Source of the DNA: Polydactylus sextarius
Taxonomy: Eukaryota; Chordata; Actinopteri; Polynemidae
DNA: 64,000 nt
Direction: 5' to 3'
Assembly (NCBI GenBank): GCA_016801845.1
Contig: CM028922.1
Coordinates: forward strand, 6,317,501 to 6,381,500
The notes under the pieces are model-generated. The model was not told the DNA's origin. It did no database searches and saw only the letters and a list, made by a program, of their open reading frames with translations. Made by a program: the position numbers and the translations under genes. Of this stretch, positions 52,483-64,000 are shown piece by piece (position 1 is the first letter of the stretch; each line of letters begins with the position of its first letter).

Positions 52483-54659
52483 TGGAATGTGTTCTAATTC
52501 TGGGATGTTGGTGACGGTGAGAAGGTGCTGGCAGTGCTCGTGTTACTTTAACTCGTACTCTGAGGAGGTGGTGGTTGTGTGGGTCATATGTTCACCCATG
52601 CATCTACTTATTATCTCTTTTTGTGTTTACCTCCGTGTTCACGTGTAACAGCATCAGATGATGCCTGATTAGTTCAGCTCAGTCTTTATTGTTGTGGCTT
52701 CGCAGTGTGATCAAACTTTTCATTGATATGCTTTGATCTTAGACCGTTGGACCAAGATGAGGCCACAAACTTGTAGTTGTCAAAGCTAACAGATTAGTGC
52801 TCTTCTAATTTTAGTAGCATTGTTTGGACTAAATCCAAATACTTTACTTTCCATTTGACATAGACCTATTAGTCACCTTCTTTATATACAAATTAGAGTA
52901 GTACTGCTGCCCCTGATATGTCTCCCTACAGATACAAGGGGACAATAGCGGTAACTGTGTCACCTCAATCTACCGAGTCAACAGAAATACTCGAGTAGGA
53001 GTTGCAGAGTGACAGTTAAATGTCATGGCATGAATGCCTCCAAGGATGCTCGGGGAAAGCACACAAGCATTAAGTGGGAGGAGGCCATAACAACCACATC
53101 CATCCATCACTACTACAGACCTCACTTTAGCTCTTGCTCCGACTACTGCGTAAGCCAATCCTTCATGTCTAGTGGGTGTGTACGGCTTTGATTAACCTCC
53201 CACCGGCCTACTGTTGTATTCTGCTTCCTCCTGCACTCACTTACAGTTGCTGTGCTGATTTCAGGGTCTTTTGTTTCTATGGGAAACATCCATGACAATG
53301 ATTCAAGCTTAGCAAGTGACATGCTAAAGACTGATTACTGTGGCAAAAACTTGGATTGTGCACAATACTGAAGCCATTTAAAGGTGTTCCTCAAAATATT
53401 TCCCCAGGGGCGTGATATTTTGCAATCGCTCTGTTCAACTGAGCACAGTTACTTTTTTTTTTCTCTACTGTGCCACCGTGGTTTTACCTGCTTTCTTTGC
53501 CACTTGATCCTCATCTTTTGCAGACACTGCCCGAACGTACTTTGAGCAATTTGAGAACATTAACTTTTGACCTGGTTTTAACCCAATCACATTAATTGCA
53601 AGATTAAACCAGTCCGAACATAAAAGTGGTTGTTCAAAACCTTTCATACCTCAAAGTTCTGAAAATAAAAACACTCTCAAAACAACCTCTTTCTTTCTGT
53701 TTCTATCTGAGACATGCCAAAGGAAACTCCAGATGCCCCCTACCCCTCCCCATCACACATACAGAGGGAGCCAAGTGAGGACTCACTGTCCTGAGCCAGA
53801 TGATAGCTTGCCAACTGTTGGCTGTAAAGACACAATGTACTTCTCATCCGCAGCTCAGTAGAGTGGGTGGCTCAACAGGCCAGTACAGCAAATCACTGCT
53901 TATGTCTACAAAGCCTTCTTTCAACAATATTAGGGGATATTTTGCTCTTTAAAAAAGTAGACGTGTGGCCTGGCAACTTCTTCTTTGATGATGACGCGAG
54001 TTTGAAATGGCAAATCTTCAAGTTTCCCCTTCAGATCATGGCACAAGATAACATAATAAAGTAAACTGCAAGCACAAACAAGTCTGAAAGAATGAACAGG
54101 CAGCTTGTAGGTCGATTTCCTCGTTTTGAAATAATGGCCGAGGGAGAGGAGCCTGATGAGGAAGTGGAGGTCCGCTGTGATAATATAACACACCCACGTC
54201 TCAGTGTCACAAGACTGCACTTATTCACAACTGTGGGGACTTTTAGGCACACATGACCAGTCTGTAAGTCTTACTTTTTTTAATACAGGGCACATGATCT
54301 GAAGTTAATGCACTTTATTAATCTAATAAATGGCGTGGCAGTGAACTTTTAACATTGCATGAATACTTTGTGCACAGAAAGGCTGATGGACTCAGGGAAG
54401 GTTTCTTTTCCTCTGCCAGGAGCTGTGTGTCAAACAGGATGTAACAGTTGCTCAGAGCGGGTGACGGGAACAGGTGGCTGTCAACGTGACTACAGCCAGT
54501 GAATCACTGGTAGTTGCCCCTCAGTGTTTGCACCCCTCCCTAATCTGCAAGTTCACCGAGAAAGGGGGTTTTATTCAGGCTCACGCGACAAGATAAAACT
54601 CCCCACCTCCTTTGTCTCCATTCAACCCCCACCTCCTCGTCCTCCTACACCCCCTTCAT

Positions 54660-54814
54660 TCTTACTCGGTCTTTAGTTGAGTACTTCGTGGGCTACAATA
54701 ACCGCAATCGGTGTTATATTTGGGGTCCTCGCGGAAGGAAATATGACCCGCGAGAACAGAGCGGAGCTGTCCACGCGGCCGAAGAGGCAACGCGCGCTGC
54801 AGCCACTTTGGAAG
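54660..54814 (+). other. rc3h2: Second candidate first exon for rc3h2
   Basis: A CpG-containing block (CTCGCGG, CCACGCGGCC, CAACGCGCGCTGCAG) ends at a donor-like GTGCGT at 54815. If spliced to 56842, an ATG at 54743 would open an upstream frame that overlaps the rc3h2 start out of frame. This may be an alternative promoter or chance. Confidence 0.3.
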
Positions 54815-56841
54815 GTGCGTATAATAAAAAATGTAATTGCTGGCAGATCGCCATGTAAAATTATATATTACTACGTATAATGTGGTGGACGTTAAAACGT
54901 TTTGCTGTGGGGACCTGGCTGTATTTGGGGTGTAATGTGACACACGACTCGTGCGTAATGCGCACAATTCCGCTTTGTATTTTCGTCGATGTTTTTCAGC
55001 TGGCTGTTATTTAAAATATACTTGGGTTATTTATTTTTTTTTATTATTAAGGTTTGCTATCAGTGCCCAGGTAATTCATAGAAAACTTTTAATTAATGTT
55101 TATTTTCGGTTGTTATTTTCTTCCAAATGTGTTCATTGATTTGTCATGGCACGTGACACACGCAGTCTGGTTTCCATAACTTCAGGGGACATTTCATGAA
55201 CTTGCATACATTTCTGCATACTTGCATGCACTTTACTGGAAACCCCAGAGATCTCAGTCTTTGCTACTACTTGTCTAACATTTATCTAAACCTGATCCTG
55301 ACCTTAACCAACAATGTTTGTGGTTAAATAAACTGACATCTTCTACACACTTTTTGTGAATATTTTTGGTTTTGTGGAAATGTGATGGCACATGGCAGCA
55401 AATGGGCCCGGTGGCATACACATATGGGTTGCAGCCATATTTTCAAAACCGGTATATCCAGTTATTTGAGGTGCTTTGTCCTGTCTAATCTCCTTTATTC
55501 TCTGTTCTTGCTTATCTCTCTGCATATGTTTATATGAGTGCGTGCAATATTTCATACTGTATCTCTAGTCCCATTTGAATAGATAGTATTGAAGCTTGTT
55601 TTTCTCATGGCACCAGCTCTGTGAGGGCTCCAGCTGTTATTTTTGGTGAGCACTTTGAACAGATGCAACCAACTTTAAAAGCAACAGGTGCTGGCTGTCC
55701 GCACCCTGTGTTCAAAACACTTTGCATAATTGAAGCAAAAAAAAAAAAAAAAAAAAGGACGATGGGAGGTTGTTGTTTTTTTTGTTTTGTTTGTTTTTTT
55801 TAGGTTTGCATGCATTCATGTAAGATTTTGCTTTTGACTAATGTAATGATACATCAGATAGAATACAGGAGGTTGTAGAAAGTGTAACAAACATGGTCTG
55901 TTATGTAAAATGAGACACATTTCCTGGTATGAAATGTTTTGAAAAAAGTGAACACAGTGGAATATTTGAGTAAGAAGAATTCATACGAAAGCACAAGTCA
56001 ATATAGAAGTGTGCGACTTGTGATATATGGTGGTGGTATCATCTTCAGCTGATCACCCACAAGGAAACAGATTTTAAAGCTGCAGATCTAAACTTTTCAC
56101 AAGCGTGGGTGCTTGTCTTAGTTCTGATTACATGAATTCGACCATTGGTTCTAAAACATAATGATGTTGATATCCCAGTCAAAATATGACTCATGCATTT
56201 GTGGAGGTTTTGCTCAAACCAAAATGAAATGAATATCTAATCTATATTAATAACATTCACCTTTGAATATTATTTCCTCTTGCACAGCTATTAAAATAAT
56301 CTCAACATTTGCCAGGAACTTACATATAAGGCATACAGTGTGCACACAGTCTAGTTCAAGTCATTGTAAACGAAGTATATGATTTAAATGCATGTGATTT
56401 AATGCATGTAGACTTGGATTCAATACAGTACAGATTGTGTTCACAGTGGCGGCTTATTTTTGCTGCCTTTTAATTCAATGATTTTTGCTTGCTCAAAATT
56501 GAGCTAGAGAGGAGTTTTATTGCCAACATTAGATTAAATAAATGTATGACTTTTATGGTGAAAACTGCCTGTGCACTTAGCTAAATTCTTATCGCGTTTG
56601 ATAGAGTTCATTGAGCAGTGATATTTATGCTGAGCCTTTTTATCTGCTCGGCAACATGCACATCAGTTACTGCGACATATTGTGTCTTTGTCTGTTCTCA
56701 TAAACTACAAAAGGGTTGCCGTGCTATTTTATTTTACTTGATGGTTTATCTTCAGTGCCTCGTTAATTATTAACATCTGATTCAAAGGAAGACAGTAGCT
56801 ATTGACATGTTGGTTACATCACTGTGTCCTGTCTCTCACAG

Positions 56842-56936
56842 TCACCGTCGGCGAGCAGGAGCTGTTGTCGGTGCTCGTTGACATGCATTCGCCCTGCTGA
56901 TCTTGGCGACGCCTCCCTCAGTGGTGTGGTGGCAGG
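56842..56936 (+). other. rc3h2: rc3h2 5' UTR within the first coding exon
   Basis: The acceptor CTCTCACAG ends at 56841 and 95 bases of untranslated sequence precede the conserved ATG. Confidence 0.7.
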
Positions 56937-59900
56937 ATGCCAGTGCAGGCGGCCCAGTGGACAGAGTTCCTGTCCTGTCCCATCTGCTACAATGAGTTTG
57001 ACAGCAGTGGCCACCAGCCCATCAGCCTGGGATGCTCCCACACGGTGTGTAAGACCTGCCTACACAAGCTGCACCGCAAAGCCTGCCCCTTTGATCAGAC
57101 ACCGATCAGCACGGATATCGACCTGCTGCCGGTCAATTGCGCCCTGCTGCAGCTGGTCGGAGCTCAGGTGAGTCAGGGAAGAACAAAGGTGTATGAGCAT
57201 GAATTAGACCATTGCACTGACAAAGCTTGCAAATTTTTCAACTTTTGTCCTGTATTTGTATGTATCTCTTAGGTCCCAGATGTGCAGCCGGTGAGCCTGA
57301 GTAGTGCAGCAGAGGTGGAGCACTATGAGGTTTGCAGGGTGTGTGTAGAAGAGCTGGCTCTCTACTTGAAACCTATCAGCGGAGCAAAAGGTAGTGTGTG
57401 GTAGTGTGGTCTGTGTGTGTGTTTGCATGTAGAAGAATTTGAAATGTGGAGACATTTGTGCTAATTAAGCTCTTCGTTTTTAATGTGCGGGGGCTGCAGT
57501 TCAGCTGTCTGTGTAACTTGGCATTCTTGCTTCTCACACTTATCATGACGCCTGAAAGCTTCAGTACTTTTATGGCACTAAATAGAAATTCAGCTTGTCT
57601 GCGAAACCAAATAAGAAAGATTAACCTTCCTAAAACCTACCGGTACTTCCGGTTCTTTGTGCAGCCATTTCTGGGTGATGGTGCTTTGGAATATTTGGCT
57701 AATACCTTCATCTGAACAATTAACACTTCATCTTGTCTGGCTCCATAAAAGGCACAAAAAAAAAGGAGAAATTCGAGGGTCGTTAGATGAAAGATGAAGA
57801 TTTCTGGCTCATCCTTTCCAACCAGAGGCCATTAAGTCCACCTACTTAGTTCAACCTTCTTAAACAGTTAAATTAGATAAAATCGACTCAATTCAAAATG
57901 CCTGATAACTAATGTAAATGTAAATGTTCTTATTTTGACAAAGCTCCACAGATGCACTGTTTTACCACAGAGGTGTCACCCACTGCAGGTGTGGCGACCC
58001 TGAGTCCGAGCGTGCTCAGTCGGCCCATGCAAAGGAAGCTGGTGACGTTGGTAAACTGCCAGCTGGTAGAAGAGGAGGGCCGTGTTCGGGCGGTGCGGGC
58101 AGGCCGGTCGCTGGGAGAACGAACCGTAACCGAACTCATCCTGCAGCACCAGAACCCCCAGCAGCTCTCTGCCAACCTCTGGGCGGCAGTGAGGGCACGA
58201 GGATGCCAGTTCCTGGGACCTGGTAAGTGCATGTCTCTCGCTCTTGCTCTTTCGTCAGCTGCCAGTTTGCCTTATCCAATGTTCTGCTGGTGGTACCCGG
58301 TGTCCTGTGATGATTACTCATAGGGCAGATTCTGACTGGGAACTTTCCCATCATGATAACAGAATGAGTTCATTCAAACGTCTGAGGGCACCTGGTTCTA
58401 AGGGTTTTATATAAAAAAAACTTGTTTGATCAGTGTCTGTGTTTTTGTTTATATTTTTCTCTGGTCCTCTCCACCTTCTCACACTCTGTTTTATTTCTTT
58501 ACATCATCCCCACCCTTTCCCTCCCTTTTGCTCCGTCTGTCTCTGTCATCAGCTATGCAAGAAGATGCACTGAAGCTGGTTTTGCTGGCTCTGGAAGATG
58601 GTTCAGCTCTGTCCAGGAAGGTGCTGGTTTTGTTTGTAGTCCAGAAGCTCGAGGCTCGGTTCCCCCAGGCCTCCAAGACCAGCATAGGCCATGTGGTGCA
58701 GCTGCTGTACAGGGCCTCCTGCTTCAAGGTACTGTACCAAGAACATAACAGTTGAACAAGCTGCATTATTAACAGCCCTGTTTAAAACAATACAAAGCTA
58801 ACAGCTCTTTGAATGTAACAAATGAACCTCAGTTTTCTGCTTTCCCCCAAGATCCCAAGTCACAGTTTAAGACCTTATTAAATGAAGAGTCTTTAAATAG
58901 ATCCCTATTCAGTGCCACATATTTCTTCATCTATGGTACAGATCTTCAGTGTCAGTCATTTGAGGTGTTTTCCAAAACTGTCATTCTTCAGGTTAATTAT
59001 AATATTTTCCATAAAATAAGTTAAGAACAACATTAGAATAAACAACATTGTCATATTTTTCAAAAAATTTGTCAAAATGTGCGTTTGAGCTTTGGAAAAC
59101 CCCTTTTCAGCTATGAATTGTTTTCCAAATCAATGTGCTCCAGTCTCACTAAGTACTAATGCTACCATTTGACACTATGTAAAAGTCATACCTGTAATAA
59201 GGATCTGGGTGTCTGTGGGTATTTTTTGTGTGCGTGTGCATGTATTTCCGTGGCTGTTATCTGAGGACAGACATCGCTGGTAGGGCAGAAATGCCAGCTA
59301 TCCGCTCGTGATGCAACAGCGGTCTATATTTTGCCCTTGTTGCCCCGCCTCGCAGGACAGAGACAGACAGCGTAGAGATACAGAGAAAGATAGATGAAAG
59401 CATAAGAACATAGAAATAAAGCTGGAGGGTGGAGGGCAGAGAGAATAACAGCAGTGAATTCAACCACATTCTGCTTGATTATTATTTTTGAAGGTTGAGC
59501 TCGGTAGATCTGACATCGATAGCCGGTGGTAGTAAGTGTGCTGTTGTCTTGTGATGATTACTCATAGGGCAGATTCTGAAAAAGGGAAAATCCCTTTGTC
59601 TGATCTGAATTTGAGTTTTTTAGTCTGAAGACACAGCATACAGATTAACTGACTGTTAGGTCGATTCAATTACAATTATAGAAAATCACATGTATGACTT
59701 TTTGCACTTGGGACCTCTGGAATCAAAATACTTTTTATTTGAAGTTACTGGAAACACTGTAACACTGTGGCTGATGCAAAATGTTCCATAAAACTCAAAC
59801 AGATTATACATTTTATACTTGTATATCCTGATACAGACATTGATTGTGCAGTAGATTATGTCTTCACATATTTGTGATTATCTTTCAATTCATCCTCCTT

Positions 59901-62900
59901 CTTATTCTCTAATTATCCTCTATCCTCCGTTGTCTGTATCTGTATCCGACCCCACTCCGTTTCAGGTGACTAAACGTGATGAGGACTCCTCACTGATGCA
60001 GCTGAAGGAGGAGTTTCGTACATACGAGGCTCTCAGGAGGGAACACGATGCCCAGATTGTCCACATTGCCATGGAGGCGGGCCTGCGGATCTCACCCGAG
60101 CAGTGGTCCTCTCTGCTTTACGGAGACCTGGTCCACAAATCTCACATGCAGTCCATCATTGACAAGGTACCATTGTTTCACTTCCTAAGCATTGAATATT
60201 GCTAAACTCACATACAGGAAGCGTCTAAGACGACAGATGCACAGGAGAAATAAATATATCTTTGTTATTTATTTATTTATTTTTTAAAGATCGACTCTCG
60301 TCTTTTATCTTCTACTACAGTTACAGTCTCCAGAGTCGTTTGCGAAGAGTGTTCAGGAGCTGACGATCGTTCTGCAGAGGACAGGAGACCCGGCCAACCT
60401 CACAAGCCTCAGACCACACTTAGAGCTACTAGCCAACATTGATCACAATCCAGGTACCCGACTTTATTTAACAGCATCTGCGTCTGAATGATTACTAATG
60501 AGACTGAATGATTACCATTTCTTTGGAATAAAGACTTTGTTCTGTTATTCAAAGACGAATGAGATTAAGATGTGAAGAAAATAGGCAAGCTGTGGCCCTC
60601 ACATACCAAATTACAGTGACAAAGTCAGTGACAAAGCAGAAGATTTCAAGTTGAAGTTGTTGATTCATCTTGTGTATTACACTTATATTAATCAGAGTGT
60701 GGTGACTAAGCAGGGTGTTTGATGTGTAAGTTTTAAGATATTGTGAAAGAGTATTTGCTATTGTGATTTCCTGCTGAACTTGGCTTTTGTTTTGTCAAGA
60801 AACAACCAAGAGCTTGCTGAATCAAGATAAAGCATCTTGACAGTAAATCATTCTGCCACTATTGTAAAGTGTTGCATTACGCACATTAACACAGACAGGT
60901 AATTTGTTAGCTACATGTATTGCCCCTAATGTACAATAATAGGCCTGCAGCTCTACTGTATCACCCACAACTGGAAATGTTTGGAAACCTTGCCAATAGC
61001 AAGTGAGGAGTGATGCTACGCTACATGTAGCAGTCAAAATTTGGTCCTTTTTTCATGTAACCATGTCGTAGTTAAAGTATTTCATTTCACCAGCGGGTTG
61101 GTTTGTAGTTAAATTCCCAGAAAAACTATTTGCTACCTTATTAGCATCAGCGCTAAGTAGCAAATATTAGCATGCTAATGTGGTTAAAAAAAGAGTGGTG
61201 AAATTACAATAAACACCACTGCGGTAGCATTAGTTGTGCTAATTTTACCCTTTATTGTTAATGGGAAGCAACATGCAAAGTATCACCTGGTTCAATAGAA
61301 TGTTGATGTTTCATCTGAATTGTCTGTAATTTTAGTATTTCATGCTAAATACTACTAAACTAATACTACTAACTACTAATTTTCATACTAACTTACTAAA
61401 TAGGTTTGTAAATAGCTGAGACAATGTTGATGTGTGTACAGATGCCCCTGCACCGTCATGGGAGGAGCTGGAGAGTGTGATGCTGGCTGTGAAGTTAGTG
61501 GTTCATGGGCTGGTGGAATTCATACAGAACTTTAGCAAGAAGAGCCACGACACTCCGCAGGTATTATGACCAACACGCTCCTTACATCTTTGACATATTG
61601 TCATGAAGTTAGTGGTTAAACTGACTGCCATCATTTTACCATATACACCTTTGTGTTTTTTTTTTTTTTTCAAACGAAGCCATGTTTTACTAGGTGAGAT
61701 GTGAGTTTGGATCCAAACAGCCCTGTCATGAACACTTGTTATGTTTTCCATTGAGACAGTTATGAGTCTCTGATCATATTTTTTAGTTTTATGATGTTTG
61801 ACAGCTATCCTTCTTTGTTGTCTGTCCATCCCTGTTTGCTCTCTTTGACATTTATTTTAGCCTCCATAGTCATTAAATTATGAGAGTGTGTAATGAGTTG
61901 TGTAACAGTCTGCAAAAAATAATGGAATCACCTTGGATATAGTTTATTGGTTCATAAACACTTCGATAAGTAAACATTAACTAACATGAACTTTACACCT
62001 ACAACTGCTGGTTACTATTGTAAAGTGTTACCCAAATTGAACCTCAAACCACATGGCTTTAAGGAAGCTTACTTCAAACTAAGAGTTGTACATTCATTTC
62101 ACTGTTTTGATTATATTAGTATTAGACTAAATATCATGACACTTTGGTGCTGGAAAAAAGCAATAAAATGTGTGTTTACCCAGGAACAACAGAAGGGTTG
62201 ATGCATCTGTTCATTTTCCACTTTTAATCTGTGTGTGTTTTGCAGCCTCAGGCCAACAGCAAATACAAGACGAGCATGTGTCGAGACCTCCGTCAGCAGG
62301 GGGGCTGCCCCCGAGGAACAAACTGTACATTTGCGCACACACAGGACGAGCTGGAGAAGTAAGTGTGCTCTCGCATGACCTCAGAAAAAACATGGATTTT
62401 ATTTATAACAATTGAATTAATAAAAGTATTGTGTAATGTTACAAACATAGTGTCAGACAGAAGTCTGCTTGTCTTGACTGACTTTGTGATTACTTCAGCT
62501 AAAGAAGTTAAGATTTTCATGTCTGTTTGTCAACAAGATTATACAAAAACTACTGAGACATTTGGGTGGATGGGGTCTGAGCTCATTAAATTTTGTTGGA
62601 GGAAATGTTTAAGATTTAAATATGGTAAGATGAGGCATTTCTTAACAGGAAATAATGTACCGATCTTTGTGGATCAAAAATCTTGTGTTGACATTTGTAT
62701 TTGATTGGATTTGTACAATTTGCTGCAGATGCAGATAATGATCCAGATCTAGTGGAAGAAAATCAGCATTTGGCATCAGTAGAGGTGTATACTCTACTGA
62801 GTGCCATTTGAGTTTTATGTTTTTTTTTTTTTTTTTAATCTTTAAATAGCTACACTACACAACATTTCCTCATCTCCTTTTAATTAAATTTTAATAATCT

Positions 62901-64000
62901 AATCATGAATTTAAATTTATTTACAAGAGGTCCTCTGTGACAATACAACCGCAAGACTAAGGCTGAACAAGCGTATGCACACACAAACAACACACACAAC
63001 TCAGTCGTAATCTTTCTCTCTTGTAATGAATTTTGTCTTTATCCTTCCTTCTGTTTATAGATTTAGATTGAGAAACAAGAAGAGCAGCAGCGTGGGCCGC
63101 GTGTTTCCGTTGGCACCCGGCGTGATGGGTAAAACCTTCACCATGGAGGGCAGCATCCACGCGGATGTGTCTGCAGGGAGTGGGCCAAGGCCTCAAAGGA
63201 ACAGGGGAGAATACAACTTCCCTGACAGAGGGAGTACCAAGCCTGACTCATCCCCAGCTTATCTCCAGAGGAGCCGACATGATAGAGGAAATGAAGAGGA
63301 CGGTGCCAAATGGATCTGGTGGCGTCAATGGATCCAACGGTCTGTCTGGCACCAACAGAACCACATCAGGATCAGCAGAACAGTAGGATGATTTAATAAT
63401 AAAGACATTTCAGTGGTAATAACGGTGGCTGCATTTCACAAGATTATTTTACTATCAAAAAAATTGCTTTTCTTTCATTTACATTTGAATGAATCTAGTC
63501 AAATGTGTGTTCACAAGTCACACACATGTGCGGGTTTGCCCACATTGGAACATTTGCATATGATGTGGGTGCAAAATATTTCCTCATAAACATTTATGTG
63601 TTGCTAGGAAGGCCTGACCTCCGGTTTCTCAGTCTTACATTGTCATCTTGTCCTGTAGGAAGCCTATCTCTCCTCCCAGGACTCCAGTCAGCCACTCCTC
63701 AGCATCGTCTCCTTTGACCACAGTTGGACGAAGTGACGGTGGTGCTCCTGTTCCCAAACATGGTCAATTCATGCTGCGCGCACCACATCCTTCACAGGCG
63801 TCAGAGCTGTACTATCAGGAGCCCCACTCTGCTTATGAAACAGGCCATTACCAACCAAACTGTTAGTCAAGTTTTTAAGTATAGTTAAAATTTAAAAAAA
63901 ATCTTATTATTGATGGAAAAATGCAAATAAATATGATAATCTCTTTTATCCTTTTTCCCTCCAGCAGGTTCTTACTACCCGTCTACTCTTCACCCTCCTC
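56937..64000 (+). CDS. rc3h2: Roquin-2 (RC3H2), 5' portion, cut by window end; exon 9 frame break
   Basis: Exons: 56937-57167, 57273-57390, 57989-58222, 58553-58728, 59966-60166, 60321-60453, 61442-61560, 62246-62358, 63061-63382, 63659-63861, and one beginning at 63965 that runs off the window. The first eight give 441 residues closely matching Roquin. A RING finger (C14, C17, C33, H35, C38, C41, C50, D53) begins after MPVQAAQWTEF. The ROQ/HEPN region spans about 90-400 (LSRPMQRKLVTLVNCQLVEE, SLGERTVTELILQHQNPQQL). A CCCH finger C416-x8-C425-x5-C431-x3-H435 follows. The CYNEFD and SKYKTSMCRDLRQQGGCP segments favour RC3H2 over RC3H1. Roquins bind stem-loops in mRNA 3' UTRs, recruit deadenylases and act as ubiquitin ligases in cytoplasmic granules. 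Exon 9 is 322 bp: its 5' half fits one frame, its 3' half and exon 10 the +1 frame, so an indel, real or from assembly, lies near 63140-63215. Confidence 0.95.
58299..58392 (+). ncRNA. snord90: C/D-box snoRNA, SNORD90-like, copy 1
   Basis: The RNA lies in the rc3h2 intron after exon 3. It has a C box GTGATGA (58307-58313), a D' box CTGA (58332-58335), a C'-like ATGATAA (58353-58359) and a D box CTGA (58382-58385). A 7-bp terminal stem closes it: GGTGTCC (58299-58305) with GGGCACC (58386-58392). A small GGGAA/TTCCC hairpin follows D'. The guide region just upstream of D' (CATAGGGCAGATT) contains ATAGGGCAGA, complementary to TCTGCCCTAT, which I recall in vertebrate 18S rRNA. The human host of SNORD90 is RC3H2, hence the name. 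The snoRNA should be released from the spliced intron and guide 2'-O-methylation; the target is inferred. Confidence 0.85.
59540..59637 (+). ncRNA. C/D-box snoRNA, SNORD90-like, copy 2
   Basis: This second copy lies in the next rc3h2 intron, between exons 4 and 5. It has a C box GTGATGA (59551-59557), a D' box CTGA (59576-59579) and a D box CTGA (59625-59628). A terminal stem pairs GCTGTTGTCT (59540-59549) with AGACACAGC (59629-59637), with one bulged T. The 30 bases from TGTGATGATT to the D' box match copy 1 except just upstream of the C box, so the D' guide is the same. The 3' half differs but keeps a hairpin after D' (AAAGGG with CCCTTT). A duplicated snoRNA gene is the simplest reading. 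Confidence 0.8.
62495..62812 (+). repeat. Decayed fish interspersed repeat in an rc3h2 intron
   Basis: Segments such as TTGTCAACAAGATTATACAA, AAAACTACTGAGACATTTGG, GATCCAGATCTAGTGGAAGA and TACTCTACTGAGTGCC follow, in order, a repeat I recall as widespread in teleost introns. It lies between exons 8 and 9. It has no coding capacity; I do not know its class. Confidence 0.5.

Larger units (their letters stand above)
50338..56841 (+). other. Long 5' intron region of rc3h2
   Basis: This 6.5-kb region holds no gene I can recognise. It includes an interspersed repeat (52290-52482), a second candidate first exon (54660-54814) and a poly-A run (55738-55756). Confidence 0.5.

Noticed and set aside
60481..60525. 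Possible third snoRNA copy (ATGATTACTAATGAGACTGA) in an rc3h2 intron
   Set aside because: It shares only about eight bases with the two snoRNAs, lacks the guide region and has no closing stem.
1..64000. CRISPR arrays, bacterial operons or viral genes
   Set aside because: No repeat-spacer array, no bacterial gene organisation and no viral protein signatures; the genes are vertebrate and spliced.

Overview
The window is nuclear DNA of a ray-finned (teleost) fish. The protein-coding genes are split by GT-AG introns, keep vertebrate exon phases, and sit among AT-rich non-coding DNA with microsatellites and decayed Tc1/mariner copies of the kind common in fish genomes. I see no bacterial or viral genes. 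Five genes could be reconstructed exon by exon from the raw sequence. Almost every other open reading frame is chance.

Layout, left to right: plgrkt (plus strand, 1670-10363, 4 coding exons, 149 aa, complete); a relaxin-family peptide gene, rln (plus, 11625-12629, 2 exons, 192 aa, complete, with a clear TATA box); jak2 (minus, 31473 down to 15319, 23 coding exons, 1135 aa, complete, with a far-upstream non-coding first exon near 40.7 kb); a BTB zinc-finger gene most like ZBTB26/ZBTB6 (plus, 43844-45546, 2 exons, 450 aa); and rc3h2, encoding Roquin-2 (plus, ATG at 56937, cut off by the window end). The block plgrkt-rln-jak2 matches the human 9p24 order PLGRKT-RLN/INSL-JAK2. The pair zbtb26-rc3h2 matches human 9q33. 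The two blocks are fused here. rln and jak2 are convergent; jak2 and zbtb26 are divergent.

Non-coding content: two introns of rc3h2 each hold a C/D-box snoRNA with intact C, D' and D boxes and a closing terminal stem. They share a 30-nt block that includes the D' guide. I read both as copies of SNORD90, whose human host gene is RC3H2. Two jak2 introns carry dead Tc1/mariner elements. Between jak2 and zbtb26 lies a 1.49-kb inverted duplication with about 415-447-bp arms of high identity around a 626-bp centre. Exon 9 of rc3h2 has a one-base frame discrepancy that would truncate the protein if it is real.

The genes do not form one pathway. PLGRKT is a plasma-membrane plasminogen receptor, relaxin a secreted hormone, JAK2 a cytokine-receptor tyrosine kinase, ZBTB26 a nuclear DNA-binding factor, and Roquin-2 an mRNA-decay/ubiquitin-ligase protein. 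Their grouping reflects conserved chromosomal linkage. I could not decide whether jak2 is the jak2a or jak2b copy, nor name the species.
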